Source of the DNA: Phytopythium helicoides
Taxonomy: Eukaryota; Oomycota; Peronosporomycetes; Pythiales; Pythiaceae
NCBI GenBank assembly: GCA_024867545.1
Contig: JANFNE010000005.1
Location: 1,054,001 to 1,118,000, forward strand
Direction of reading: 5' to 3'
DNA: 64,000 bases
Positions 52,836 to 64,000 of this stretch are shown here, one piece after another. Both the position numbers and the translations under genes were made by a program. The notes under the pieces were generated by a model. It was given only the letters and a program-made list of their open reading frames with translations, searched no databases and was not told the DNA's origin. The number at the start of each line of letters is the position of its first letter. Position 1 is the first letter of the stretch.

Positions 52836-55800
52836 ATGGACTCTCAGGTGGCGACGTACGTGGCGCTGAGCTCGCGCCTGGCGCAGTTCCTGCAGCTCGC
52901 ACCGTCCCCAGTGCTCGACGAGTCGCTCTGCTCAGTACTGGAGGAGCTCGAGCGCTTTCTGCGCGTCTCTGGGGCTCAAGGCGGCGCTCACGATGACGCG
53001 GCGGGCGTCTCGCTGCTTCCACCGGCAGCAGTGGACGACTTGGTGCTGCTCTCGCTGCACAAGCTGCTCATGGGCTACGTGGCTGAATGCGGGAGCCAAA
53101 AGGTGCAGGAGAGCACGTTCCGAGCTCTCCGAGCGCTGCTCAGACGCAGCTCGACATCGGCGCAGACGTCCCAGCAGAAGCTGTTGAGCTTTGTCCAGAG
53201 GTAAGATGGCGGGAAATATTCATCGTGCTCGCTTATTGCCGACCTAACGCGATCTGTAGCTGTGTGCTGTATTTGCCGACGCCAGCAGCTGCAGTTGATG
53301 CGTCAGCGGGCGAGCAGACGTTACCACTCTCTGAGCAAAGCGAAGATTTGCGGCTCGCCGTTCTCGAGTGTCTGAAGATGTTTTTTTCTGTTGATCGTGC
53401 CAGAGACGGAGGCAAGAAACTCAAGCTACAACTCACATCGTCCCAGGAAGTTCACTTTGTCGCGTATCTGATCTCGTCGCTGCTCCACATTGCCGAGAAT
53501 GACAAATATCGTGACGCAGCACTGCTGGCAATGCAAACGCTGGCGCTCGTCGTTCATTGTCTTGATAATGATCCAGCCACTCTGCGCCAGTTCTTTCCAG
53601 GAATTACTGGTGGCGTATGGAAGTGTGTCAATGCACCTAACCAAGCGTCTAAGGTCGTTGTTGCGGCCGTTGGGTGCCTTTCAGACGCTATTGATGCATG
53701 CTTAGCTGACGAGAAGAATTCCAAAGAGCCCAAGAAAGACTATTCGCTCGAGTCACTTCGAGAGTTTGCTCAAAGCAACACGTTGTCGAAGCAGGAAGGA
53801 ATCCAAGATACCTCCAATGGTAGTAATAATGCTGTCGACAAGTGGTTGGAAGAAACGTCTGTCAACTTGGATCTGGCATTGGCACGCATTTTCGCAGTAG
53901 GCCAGCGCTCGCGACACCAATCAGCATGGAGAATCCGGCGATCACTTGCAGAACTCTGTGGCACAATGGTGTTGTGCTGCCGTGCGACGCTGCATGAATC
54001 ATTCTTCCGCTGCTTTGAGGAGCTCCTCGTCTTTCAAGTCGATCCCATTCCAGAAGTCGCAGAGTCGGCAATGCGCATCACCAGTTCGCTCAGATGCACG
54101 CTTTCAGCTACAGAGTGGCTGGAGATGCTCCCAGCTTTTGCCGACCGCTTTCAATCACAACTTGCAACACTCGAGCTCAAGTGTACGACGGAGCACGAAG
54201 GATTCAGTGCACACATTATGAAGAAGATGGAAGGGTACGTTTCCTATTTGGGCGAAAGGCTTCAGCCTTTCATCGATCGATCGATCCCGTCAATATTCAA
54301 GTCTCTCAGCCATGTGCTCGAGTTTGAAAGCATGGATATCGACTTGATTGTGCACCAAACAATCCGCCGAGTACCAGTTGCTACCGATGAAGAAGCAGCA
54401 CTTGTTGTATCCCACTACCAGAAGCGGCTAAAACATTTTCATGAACAAGACTCAGTTGATGCCGCATTTAGTTTGATGCATGCAATCGGGCGAGTCTCCA
54501 CGCCAGCTGTCTACATCGATACCGCATTCTCCATTCTTGCACCAGAGGATGCTTCCCATGACAGTACAAACGATCTAATCGACGTTGGTGGGGCCGAGGT
54601 GATGCTGCTTCTCAACGAATTCCTTCGCGCGCACAGCTTGAACCAGTCGTCGAAGTTGGGGACGTCATTATCAATTGGCCCTAGCGATGAGTCACAGTCG
54701 AATCACCGTGTAGACGTTCACCTTGTTGGACGTATATTGGAGGATTTGCTCAGCATTGATGTTTGGAACGAACCGCGTTCTCAACAAGAACCAAAATCTC
54801 GAATGAACCAGCGTGCACTCATGGTGGAGTGCGTTGGTATTTGCGTCGAGATCCTTCATTGTGACTTCGCTGTATTCTTGCTCCACACTCTGTACCCTTT
54901 GGTTGAAAAACTCGGTTCGCGGTCGCTGCCCGTGGAACGGGCGGCTCTCGCAACACTGTCAAAGATGTATTTCTTGTGTGACTACGAGTCTATGGATGCC
55001 CTCTTTGAGGCTAACATGGATTATTTCGTCGATGCGCTTTGCTCACGACTCGAAAATCTCGACGAGTTCCCGCTTTCAGCACTGGTGGTCGAGGCTCTGC
55101 TACAACACACAAAAATCACATCACTGCCCTTAGCTGACGAAGTTACCCATGCACTACTTCGAAGTATTGACATTTATCAGGAATCCCCTTTTACGGATGG
55201 TCTTTTGCGTTCTCTCCACGCGTTGCTGCGTAGCATTGCAAGCAGCCAGCAAGACAGTCTTCACCATGAACCTGGTATTCAGGAGTCGCAGGAATCACTC
55301 CTTTCACGGTTTATTGCGGAAATGAAGGCATTTGCTGAAGACGAAGACTTCGACATCGACGAACCCCCGCGATTTGAAGAGCTTAAAGAAAGCGACAAAC
55401 TCTCTGAGCCGAGTATCAAGGGTGCTATGCCTGTGGAATATAATGAAGGTGATGTACTTAAGGGTTCAGGAGATGCAGAAGACGACGAAGACTTGAGCGA
55501 TCCTCTCAGCCCGCTGTATCGATCTCTGATCGTCGAGATTCTGGATCGATCTGGATATTTCGTTGCCACTCCCGATCCATTGGCGTGCTGTCAGGTGTTG
55601 TCACTCATGGAAGATGGCTTCCATCTGCTGGCGAAGTCTCAGAAGCAACTTCTTCCGCTCATTCACATGTTGTGGCCGTCGCTTCTCCCCCGACTTCGCG
55701 CTGAAAGTCGCGCAATCGTTGCATCCACTGCTCGTGTCATCTCCACTTTGGGGCGAGTGTCTGGCGACTTTATCGCCAGCCGTTTTGTGGAGGATGTGTG

Positions 55801-56332
55801 GCCTCAGTTCCGCCGTCAGCTCGGGGATATCAATTTCGACGAACACGTTCCTCAGCTCACGCGGTCCATGCTGCTTCTTGACGCTTCAGATACCAGCGAG
55901 CACTTAGAAGATGAGCAGGTGCATGTAGTGCCTCTCGGACGCAAGACGCAAGAAATTCGGCAACTGCTTGCCATTCTGGAGTGCATCACGACCATTGCAA
56001 AGCATACAGATGCTGTAAGCTCAATAGTCCCAGACATACTTGCTGCTTGCACCAAATACCTGCACCATTCCGTGCCGACGGAGATTGTTGAGGCTACAAC
56101 GACATTATTGTTCACGTTGCACGAACTGAATGGCGACGAGGTATTTGTCGCGATTGCGTCACTGGCTGACTGGGAGCCTCTGCATCCTCCAAGTAGCAAG
56201 TTTCCGGCTTTCACGCTGGAGTCGACTCGTTCTGTGTATCGGTCTCACGCCACGACATTTGGCGGTACTGCTTCGTTTGTCCGCGGGTGCGCTGCGAATG
56301 CTCAACGAGTAATGACCCGACTCTCAAGCTAA
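52836..56332 (+). CDS. TTI1: TELO2-interacting protein TTI1
   Basis: HEAT-repeat scaffold of the TTT complex (TELO2-TTI1-TTI2), which matures PIKK kinases such as TOR, ATM and ATR with Hsp90. Exons 52836-53200 and 53260-56332 join in phase; about 1145 aa, close to the family length. Blocks: DLRLAVLECLKMFF, RDAALLAMQTLALVVHCL, LRQFFPGITGGVWKCVN and SKVVVAAVGCLSDAID in the N-terminal half. The C-terminal LLPLIHMLWPSLLPRLR and ISTLGRVSGDFIASRFVEDVWPQF match the most conserved TTI1 block. An acidic loop (EDEDFDIDEPPRFEELKESD) precedes it. The 3 kb second exon is completely open, in contrast to its neighbours. Transcribed divergently from ankyrin kinase 2. Confidence 0.9.
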
Positions 56333-56551
56333 AACCAGCAAATCTCTGCTATCCGGTCGGTGGATTTGTTTGTTCATCAGTAAGACCTAAGAAGGTGAAA
56401 AAACTAGGATCGTGACCTATGCGCATCGAATTGCAGCAAAGGAGCGCATCTACATGCTTCAAGTCCTTGCAGCGGAACTCAAACGGGCTCACGTCTTCTT
56501 CGTCGCAAGCACTGATGGCCGGCTCCTTTCGTCTACAGAATGCCACAAGTA

Positions 56552-58238
56552 CTAGCCGAACATGCCACCCATGTTGCCGGCATATGCCATCGGGCGGATT
56601 GGCGGGTGCTCCTGGAGAAAGACAGGAAATGAGTCACACAATCAATGTAAGCGATATTCGGGCCAAGCATCTAGAACGCACCACTGCAACAAACTGAGTG
56701 AACCGAGGCTTCATGTCCTTTTCAAACCGGATGAATGCGCCCTTGTTACCCATCTGATCGCAGTAGTTGGGGGCGCTGAATACCGTAATGCATTTCCCGT
56801 CGTGCTCCACCAGGTAACCTTCGTCTTTGACCTCGTGTGACCGCACCAGCAGATCTGCAGTAGAAATAGGTTAAGGATTGTACGCATCGCATAAAGGCAC
56901 TCTGCAGCACGTACCCAACTTGTTATGCTCAAGGAAAGCCTTCGTGATATCCGGACCAAAGGACAAACCAATGCCGCGCTTGCTGGGGCCGCGACCTGGG
57001 AATGGTTGCGGATCGCTCCACATCAGGTCACTCATGAGGCCACTTTCAGGCGGCTCGCGGTTGCGGTCAATCTTTGCGATGTCATCCAGCGTCACATTTT
57101 CGTCGCTAAAGAGACCACCATGCACCACAAGCACACGGTCTTCGATGACAGCGGCGAGCGGAAGCCAGTTGAAAACCTCCGTGAAAAGCTGCATAACGGT
57201 ATCGTCGTACTTGTGTTTTACTTCGCCCTCGAAGCCGTAGATCTTGTTCATGTTCTTGGACTCGTGGTTGCCACGGAGCAAATGCACGTGGTCTGGGTAC
57301 ACGAGCTTCATCGCGAAAAGCGTCATGACGACCTCAAACGAGAACGACCCGCGGTCGACAAAGTCGCCATTGAATAAATACGGGTTCGACTCGCTCGGTA
57401 GGCCATTGATGGAAAAGATGTTGCACACGTCGTAGAACTGCCCGTGGGTGTCGCCACAAACCGTAAAGTGCGCGTCCGGATCGTTCGCAGGCAACGACAC
57501 ACGCAGCAGCGACGGCAGCTTTTCGAACATCGTCTTCAGCGCCAGCAGAATCTGATAACGTACTTGCGATGAAGCAGCTTCCCGCGCTTGAAGCGGTCCA
57601 TGAGTGCCACGATAAAGTCGGGCTTGGTTGTCAACACGTCGTCCGGAAGTCGCGGACCGTCGTACGCGGGGTCGACCACTACGTTGATTGTGGCAAGTCC
57701 TGTTAGTGATGAATGCTCGCAACTGCCCGCTCGAGTAAACTAGCACGTACACATCGAGTTGACGTCGATCGTCTCCGACAGCGGGCGGTTGCGCTCCGAC
57801 TGGATGGCTGCCGCGAACGCGGCCTCCTTGATGATCTTCTCGCAGAGCTTGAGCTTAGACCGTGCGTCCTTGTCCTGTGGGCGCAGACGCGCGACGAGGC
57901 GGAAATCCTTAACAGCCTTCTTGTGGTGTCCAAGCGCGAGCTGCGCCGAGCCGCGACGGTAGTACGCCTTGATGTAGCTCGAGTCGAGCTCGATGGCGGC
58001 TGAGGCGTCGTCGATGGCGAGTCCGTAGCTCTCGTTCTTCATGTGCGCAGCCGCGCGGTTGGCGTAGAAGATGGCGGTGGGCACGAGCTCCAGCGCCTTG
58101 CGTGTACAGGTCCACAGCGGCCGCGAACTTGAAGTGCTGCAGCGCCTCGTTGCCCTGCGTCTTGAGCTGCTCGGCGCGCGCACGCGTCTCCTCCGACACT
58201 TGGTGGGGCTCGCCCACGGTCACGGTAACGTTCGCCAT
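56552..58238 (-). CDS. PPP5C: Serine/threonine protein phosphatase 5 (frame breaks)
   Basis: TPR-containing PPP-family phosphatase that binds Hsp90. Exons in transcript order: 58238-57751, about 57699-56915, 56854-56691 and 56611-56552. Three TPR units ([67 protein letters not shown]) precede the catalytic core: [47 protein letters not shown] and [14 protein letters not shown], with all metal ligands present. It ends in [15 protein letters not shown]. One-base shifts occur near 58097-58104 (between DLYT and ALELVP) and near 57551-57562 (between HRKY and QILLALK). The exon 1-2 junction as read would create a TGA, so a third local error or another splice site is likely. Confidence 0.88.
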
Positions 58239-58547
58239 GGGTGCGAATCGCTCGGGAGGGCCCAGCGGGGATCGGCAGCGCTCCGCTATCTCTGTGTTCA
58301 CGACGGACCGGCGCCACCACCGACAGGGACGGGCGGGAGATCGGCGAATGACGATCCGCTTGCTTCGAGAACCCGAGGGGGTGGAAGCGGTGCCGACCTG
58401 CCAAATAGACTTGGGGAGCGGACACCCTCGCGAACCGACTGCATACCCCCGCCAAGTGAGGAGACCTTCTATTCGGGTTGGGTTCACTTCCGACCCTGCA
58501 AACCAGAAGAAAGGCCATCACAAAAGGATTTCCCCTCGAGAAAGGCC

Positions 58548-61500
58548 ATGGAGCCGGCGGTGCGCGTCGTGGTGGCGCCGACCGAGGGCGCGGAGGGCGC
58601 GCGGCTGTCGCTGGCGTCGCCCGTGGAGGGAGCGCGCACGCCGCGCCGACCGCTGGACCTGCGCGACATGCTGGACGAGCTGCCATCGCTCGGCCGCGCT
58701 CAAGGACAAGAAGTGGATGAAGATGCTGCCTTCGCTGCCCAAGCGGCCGAACCGCGCGCGTCAGAGCCCGTCGGTGTCGCCCACGGCATCTGCGACCGGC
58801 AGCGACTCGATGGAGCTGTCGCCTGTGTGGCTCCCGACGCCGAAGGTGTGGCCCGCATCCAGATCGCTGCGTGCGGTGAAAATTCGAAATTGACAACATG
58901 CACTGCAGACGGCAATGGAGATGTCGGTGCTTGTCCCCGGAGGAGATGACGAGATGTTGACATCGTTAGACCCGCGATTCTTCACGGAGGATTTCGACCC
59001 GATCGAGTTCGTGCTGGTAAGTCAAGTACCACTCCTGGAGGAAATTCATTGTGCTTGCACGAACTTATCCCGCTGTGGCTGGGCTGCTATAGGAGAGTAT
59101 ACCTGATGATCGGGAGGGGCTCGATCTGTTCCTACGAACAGAAATCAGCGCAGTCGACGTCGCCAAGATGTGATCCTGTCGCAGCTGAAGGACGAAGTCC
59201 GAGCTCACCATGACGCGTTGATTCAAGGCGTAACAGTCGTCCAGGAAGTCGACTTTGACATTGTGCGGGCGCAGATTCATGTCAAAAACGGACGGCGACT
59301 TCTTGAGAATGCCAAGGCTGATCTTCTTATGAAGTAAGTTTGCGCGACTTGCTGCAGATAAACTGCATGTCCCATTTGGTTTCTTACCGTGATTTCCTTC
59401 CCAAAGCTCTTTGGAGATCGTGAAGATGAAGAGGAATCGGGACCGAGTTCAAGAAGTGAGTCAGCAGCTCTAAATTTGTTCCATTCCAGTCACTAACTTT
59501 TTTAATGGTGCACTGCTGCAGATTATTCGAATCGGAAACCAGATCACGGAGTTTTTCGAAGAAGAAGGCAAGATGAGTCAAGCTCTTCAAAACCACAAAT
59601 TTACCACAGCCGTAAGGACACGTTCGGCATTAACTGAAAAAAAAATCCTCGTAGAACTGACGGACTTTGTTTGATTCAGGTTGATATTTGTACCGCCTTA
59701 CGTACTGGGCTGTCAAGCGAAGATGTTGCAGGGCTTTCTGTGCTGAACGGTATATTTTTGCGCACCAATGATTTCATCCCGAAACTGCGCGAGCAGTTTG
59801 ATACGGTACAGCGTTCCTACTCGCACCACTGTTATAGTAGACTCCTGTCGAGTTCTGATCGCTACTGCTTCCTTTGACAGTCTCTTCGCAAGATTGCCGA
59901 TCATTTCGATCCCCTTGAGTACAAGGAGCTCCTCCATGCCTACATTTCACTTGCAGATCATTCTGAAAACCTTGGGTTCGAATTCTCGTCGTTACGACTA
60001 AGCGATGTGTTGTCAAGCATACCGGAAATCATTGTGCGTTGTATCGATGACGTAGCGCGACAGTTTGTTCGACAAATTTTCCATATCGGATCTCCCAGAA
60101 GCTCCAACGCGAAGATTGTTCAAGAGAAAAAAGATGGCGCCTGGAGATACATCAGCAGAATCGGTCCAAAACGTAATGCGTTTTTTCGAGCGTATGACAG
60201 ACCTTATGCACACTTACTACCTCTTGGTACAGTGGCATCGAGATCCTTTTAACCCTCTCAACGACAGCATTGAGCATCTGCATCGCTGTGGCATCGATGA
60301 CGACGACGATGACGACGATGAAATCGCAGATGAAGACTTTGATGAAGAGAATCAACTCCATAATAATGGCATTGCAAGCCCATCTGCTGCTGGGAAGTCG
60401 GCTAGCCACGCCAAGGCTAGAAGAATGACATCGCCACGCCGAAGGAGAAACAGCAATGCCAACAGTGAATATGGTGCTGCAGATAAGTCACCATACACGC
60501 AGGTTCTTTGCGAGACTGGGATGACTCTACTTCGATACAGAAAAATCGTGTGGGAAAATATTCAACAAAATGTGTTAGAGGTACTTGAGCGGCTCGACTT
60601 GACCTACGGTGCGTGCTTGCTCTAGATATCAGGCGAGTGCGATGTATTTTATCGCGGTGACGTTAACACCTGCGCGTTTATAATTTAGGTTACAAGATGG
60701 ACCACATCATCGCTCTGTCACACGCGACGACCAAATTCATCGAGGTAGGAGAGGAATTCACCGGGACTCCATCATCAAAGTGAGTTAGTTTGGTGTCACG
60801 GTTCTGGTTGTACAAGTCTCACAGTAGATTGAATCTGCAGGCTGCGATCACTGCTTCGTGTCAAGAGCGAACAATATCTGAATGTGTTTCACGAAGACAA
60901 CGTCGAACTCGTCCGAATGCTGTTAGACACGGAGAATTGGCAGCGTGTGATGGCCTCAATGGAGGATGGCGACGATAATGCAGGACTGCTCCGACTGATC
61001 GAGAAAAGAAGCGGCTACGTCTTTGAGATGAAAGCGCAAGAAGATCTCGTTGTTAATCCGATCTACTCGCGTCGGGTATTTCCTTCGTTCCACCTTCAAG
61101 GCAACCCTTTCAGCGTCGAGAACTCGTCACAATGGCTATCGTTGAAGCAAGGACGCCGTTTTCAGCAAAGACGACGAACAGTTACATACCGGAAAGAGGT
61201 CGACATTGGTCGGAGTTCAACGGAGGACAGTGACATTGTGGAGCTACCAATGATGGATGCGAATGAACCCGAACTCGTGCTGAGCTCTTCGACTCTTGCG
61301 GGATTTGTTCGGTGAGTACCAGTTTGGTATGCCCGTTTGGACCCTGATGATTCTTGAAAACTGACCAGCGTGTTTGGAATTAGCCTGTGCGGAGTGTACT
61401 TGAAGATGATGGAACACCTACCCCATGTGGCATGGGATACCTTTCTGCTGCTCAACAAACTCTTTGAGTTCCATCTCTACGTTGTTTTCACGACGTTTGT

Positions 61501-62556
61501 CGATAAGGAAGACATAACTAGTTTTTTGCGCGGTCGTGGAGGGTGCAAATCCGGTTCCACGGACCTCAAGCGATGGAATACTCTTCGTGCGGCAATTTGC
61601 CGCATCGCAGACGAAGCCACTGGTGGCGAGTTGTACCTTCAGTCATCGGTTCTTCTTTTTCCAGTCGGCGGTATGGGCAAATTACAGCCTATTGATCGCA
61701 AGGTGACGCTACGGCGATTGACACGCATGCCGTATGCGATTGCTGGTGCGGATGACAGCAACTTGTTTGCGTTAGCGGAGCGCTCGATTGCTTGTGAGTC
61801 CGTCGGTGCCCAAGCGAGGTTGCTGAACGCGATTGAGGAGCTCGCGCGATCATATCTTCCTGATCGGTATCGATGCTTGATGGACGAAGTGTACGAGCGC
61901 AACAGAGCCGTCGTCGCGGAGCTGCGTGAGTTCATGTACACGACAATTGCCATTCATCTCGTGGACTGCTCTGGTTTGCTTGATGCTATAGCACGCGTCC
62001 GTTGGGATCTACCTTACGTGAGCGACACTAGTAACGACTACGTCGTTCAAGTTGTTCGAAAATGCGGAGAAGCGTGGGGCGGTCTCCAGATTGTGGCTGA
62101 TGGGTCTGTTTCTATGGACGCGCGAGAAGAGATTTGGGCTGCAATGGTCCAGGCTATCATGGAAACGCTGTTGAGCGGATTTGCACAGGTTCGAGGTGTA
62201 CACCCCAAGGCCGTGCTCTCATGACACTAGACCTCTACGCGCTGCAAAATGGGCTCGACCTGATTAACCATATCAGCTCCAAGACTGTCCCACGCGGCTG
62301 TGAGTACGTGAACAACTACATCAAGGCGTTTTATAAAGACAAAGACGAGCTACTCCAGTGGATCGAAACTAACAAGGTACGTACAATGAGTCAGATTGGC
62401 AATACTGCAACCACTGATTGAGTTGTTCTTGTTCCTGCGCAGACGCTGTACTCTAAGCTTCAGTTTGCCCTGCTCATCAAGAATGGGATCGGCCCGAAGA
62501 TGGATAAGCGAGAGTTGCGGAGCCTAGTGCTTCAGGTCGACTCCATCCTCGAGTAG
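58548..62556 (+). CDS. VPS50: Syndetin / VPS50, EARP complex (four frame breaks)
   Basis: Subunit of the endosome-associated recycling (EARP) tether related to GARP. Eleven exons: 58548-58845, 58909-59016, 59093-59333, 59407-59455, 59522-59611, 59680-59805, 59881-60608, 60689-60779, 60841-61311, 61384-62376 and 62443-62556. Conserved parts: LDPRFFTEDFDPIEFVL, EVDFDIVRAQIHVKNGRRLLENA, VDICTALRTGL, IADHFDPLEYKELLHAYI, DLMHTYYLLVQWH, LRSLLRVKSEQYLNVFHEDNVELVRMLLD and, at the C-terminus, GRALMTLDLYALQNGL and VNNYIKAFYKDKDELLQWI, the last very close to human. Exons 1, 3, 7 and 10 each need a one-base correction, near 58690-58705, 59148-59155, 60070-60078 and 62187-62197. An acidic Asp run (about residues 450-465) is lineage-specific. 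Confidence 0.88.
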
Positions 62557-62815
62557 CTTGTTGACTCCAATCTGTACGAGCGAGCTACCGGTAATGATAT
62601 GTGCAAAAGCGTAGCCTTATTACTGTTATTTTCTACATCCGTCGCGAGTCGTGGCTTCTATCGCCGCTCATCGAGCTACAAAAACAAGAGAGGAAAGGAG
62701 TATCCCAGGCGGATAACAGTCCAAGCAAGCTGTATCGGCAGATCGCGGCGCAGCCCATCCAAAAGATCAAAAAGAATCAACGCTGGCAGCGATCAATCGG
62801 CCTGCCGCTGGCTGG

Positions 62816-64000
62816 TTATACCTCCAGCGTTTCGCGGAGGTCTCGTTGGATCTGTGGGTCTGGCACCACATCTGCCACTAGCAAGAGTAGCTTTGACGTG
62901 TGCTTTCGACCCAATGTCTCGCGCACGAGCTCGACAAAGTCGTCACTCGAGATTTCCCGGTTGCCCAGAGCCTTGGCAGCCTGCTTAAACGCAGCCACCT
63001 TATGAAGATCACCTCGCGCCAGCTTGTTGACGCGCTCAAGAATTTCCCGGTTCGCCTTTTTACGCGATGATCGAGTGCTTGACGCTGGGTTTTCGCCTTC
63101 TTCGTTGCTTGAGCGCTCCATTTTGAGCTCTGTAGATTGCCAAAGAAGACCAGTAATAACGTTAGTGATAAACGTCAAGTGTTGGCGAGGAGTTCACAAA
63201 CAACGTACCCCACTTACGAGATGACCTTCGCTCTTCCTCATTGTGCTCATCCGAGCTTCGCGAGGTGAGCGGCACTGGAACACCGCCAGCCATTCGAAGT
63301 ACTCGCCGCTCCTCCTCGCTCTTCAGCGAGTGGATGTATGTGCGCAGCAGCCAGTCGGAAAAATCGGGCTCGAACTCCTTCTCCAGGTAAGCGACAAACG
63401 ATTTAGCCCCTGCGACCCGGTCATTCTCCTTGCGGAAGGCGCGCGAGCGCTTCTTGAAGCGTTTGAGCTGGTGCTCCCCAAAGCGGAGTGTCAGCTCCTC
63501 CTCGATCTCGAGCTTGTATGCGCGGCGGGTGGCCCCGCCCGTCGTCTGTCGCTCGATGCTGTGAGAGCTGTCGTCGGACGCGCGAGGGCCACGGCTGCTG
63601 TTAAAGTTGAGCCCGCGCGAGCTGCTCAACGAATTGGAGTTGTTCGAGTCGCGAAGGCCGGTGGCCGAGCTGATGGTCGTGGTCGGCGACCCGCCCTCGC
63701 CGCCCTTGAACAGCTCGGCGCAGTCCATGAACTGCGAGGCCGAGATGAACTCGGCGAGCACTTTGGAGCCGCGCGCGCCGGGCTTGTCAAACTCGACGAC
63801 ATTCGGGAAGAGCATGATGCGCTGGACGAAAAAGTCGAGCTCGGCGCGGCGCTTCTCTAGGAAGCTGGGACGCTGGTCCTGCCCAAAGAAGGCGCGCACG
63901 CGGTGCACAGGCGCGAAGCTGACCGTGACCATCATCTTGGCGAAGCTTGAGCTGGCCGAGTCGCGCATGCGGTTGTCGAACGCCTGGAACTCCTCGTACG
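62816..64000 (-). CDS. PX-domain protein, N-terminus beyond the window
   Basis: Partial gene: exon 64000-63218 (continuing past the right edge) and last exon 63129-62816, joined in phase. The visible N-terminal part is the second half of a phosphoinositide-binding PX domain: YEEFQAFDNRM, then VRAFFGQDQRPSFLEKRRAELDFFVQRIMLFPNVVEF, the usual Lys-x-x-Phe-x-x-x...Arg-Arg-x-x-Leu pattern. A Ser/Asn-rich linker follows, then a basic helical stretch (RRAYKLEIEEELTLRFGEHQLKRFKKR). The C-terminal domain of about 80 residues (ILERVNKLARGDLHKVAAFKQAAKALGNREISSDDFVELVRETLG...DLRETLEV) resembles the small helical module found at the end of some PX and ZNF598-like proteins. Endosomal targeting is inferred from the PX domain. 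The full length cannot be judged here. Confidence 0.75.

Noticed and set aside
58846..58908. In-frame TGA near 58889 in VPS50, taken at first as a premature stop
   Set aside because: A 63-base GT-AG intron (58846-58908) removes it in phase and fits the local intron length.
59950..60000. GGGTTCGAATT resembling a tRNA T-loop
   Set aside because: Lies inside VPS50 exon 7 and no matching acceptor or anticodon stems can be folded around it.

Overview
The window is nuclear DNA from a eukaryote, most likely an oomycete of the Phytophthora/Pythium type. The evidence is the short GT-AG introns (mostly 57-77 nt), dense packing of genes on both strands, strong G/C preference at third codon positions, large ankyrin-TKL kinases, a BBSome subunit (a flagellated life stage) and CCAAT-type promoter boxes. 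The genus is inference; no rRNA or organelle marker is present.

Layout. 0.2-5.5 kb: EI24-like ER membrane protein, a TPR protein, a GPALPP-motif protein and an ITPA-type nucleotide pyrophosphatase. 5.9-9.3 kb: remnants of a dispersed repeat/gene family around an unrecognised membrane protein with RFVSLGRRR repeats. 10-20.8 kb: alanine aminotransferase, a PP4 regulatory subunit (PPP4R4-like), a coiled-coil protein, a Cdc25/rhodanese protein and a multi-BRCT protein. 21.3-23.3 kb: two tandem phenolic acid decarboxylases. 24.2-30.8 kb: SEC31 and BBS2. 31-35.5 kb: two tandem copies of an unrecognised 573-599 aa protein whose leader carries a conserved stem-loop; its fossils lie at 5.9 and 8.4 kb. 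35.8-52.8 kb: two large ankyrin-pseudokinase-kinase proteins in opposite orientation enclose a truncated kinase fragment, AARSD1 (Ala-tRNA editing), a membrane-anchored histidine acid phosphatase and COG4. 52.8-64 kb: TTI1, PP5, VPS50 (syndetin) and the C-terminal part of a PX-domain protein cut by the window edge.

Themes. Much of the housekeeping content is membrane traffic (SEC31 for COPII, COG4 for Golgi tethering, VPS50 for endosomal recycling, BBS2 for cilia, a PX protein) and phosphatase/PIKK signalling (PPP4R4, PP5, TTI1, BRCT). The lineage-specific content is the tandem kinases, the decarboxylase pair and the stem-loop family.

Quality. At least fourteen one-base frame breaks fall inside otherwise well-conserved exons, while other long genes are perfectly open. 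This looks more like residual indel error in the assembly than mass pseudogenisation, so broken genes are annotated as probably intact in the organism. Exon boundaries were read by eye from GT-AG sites and reading phase.
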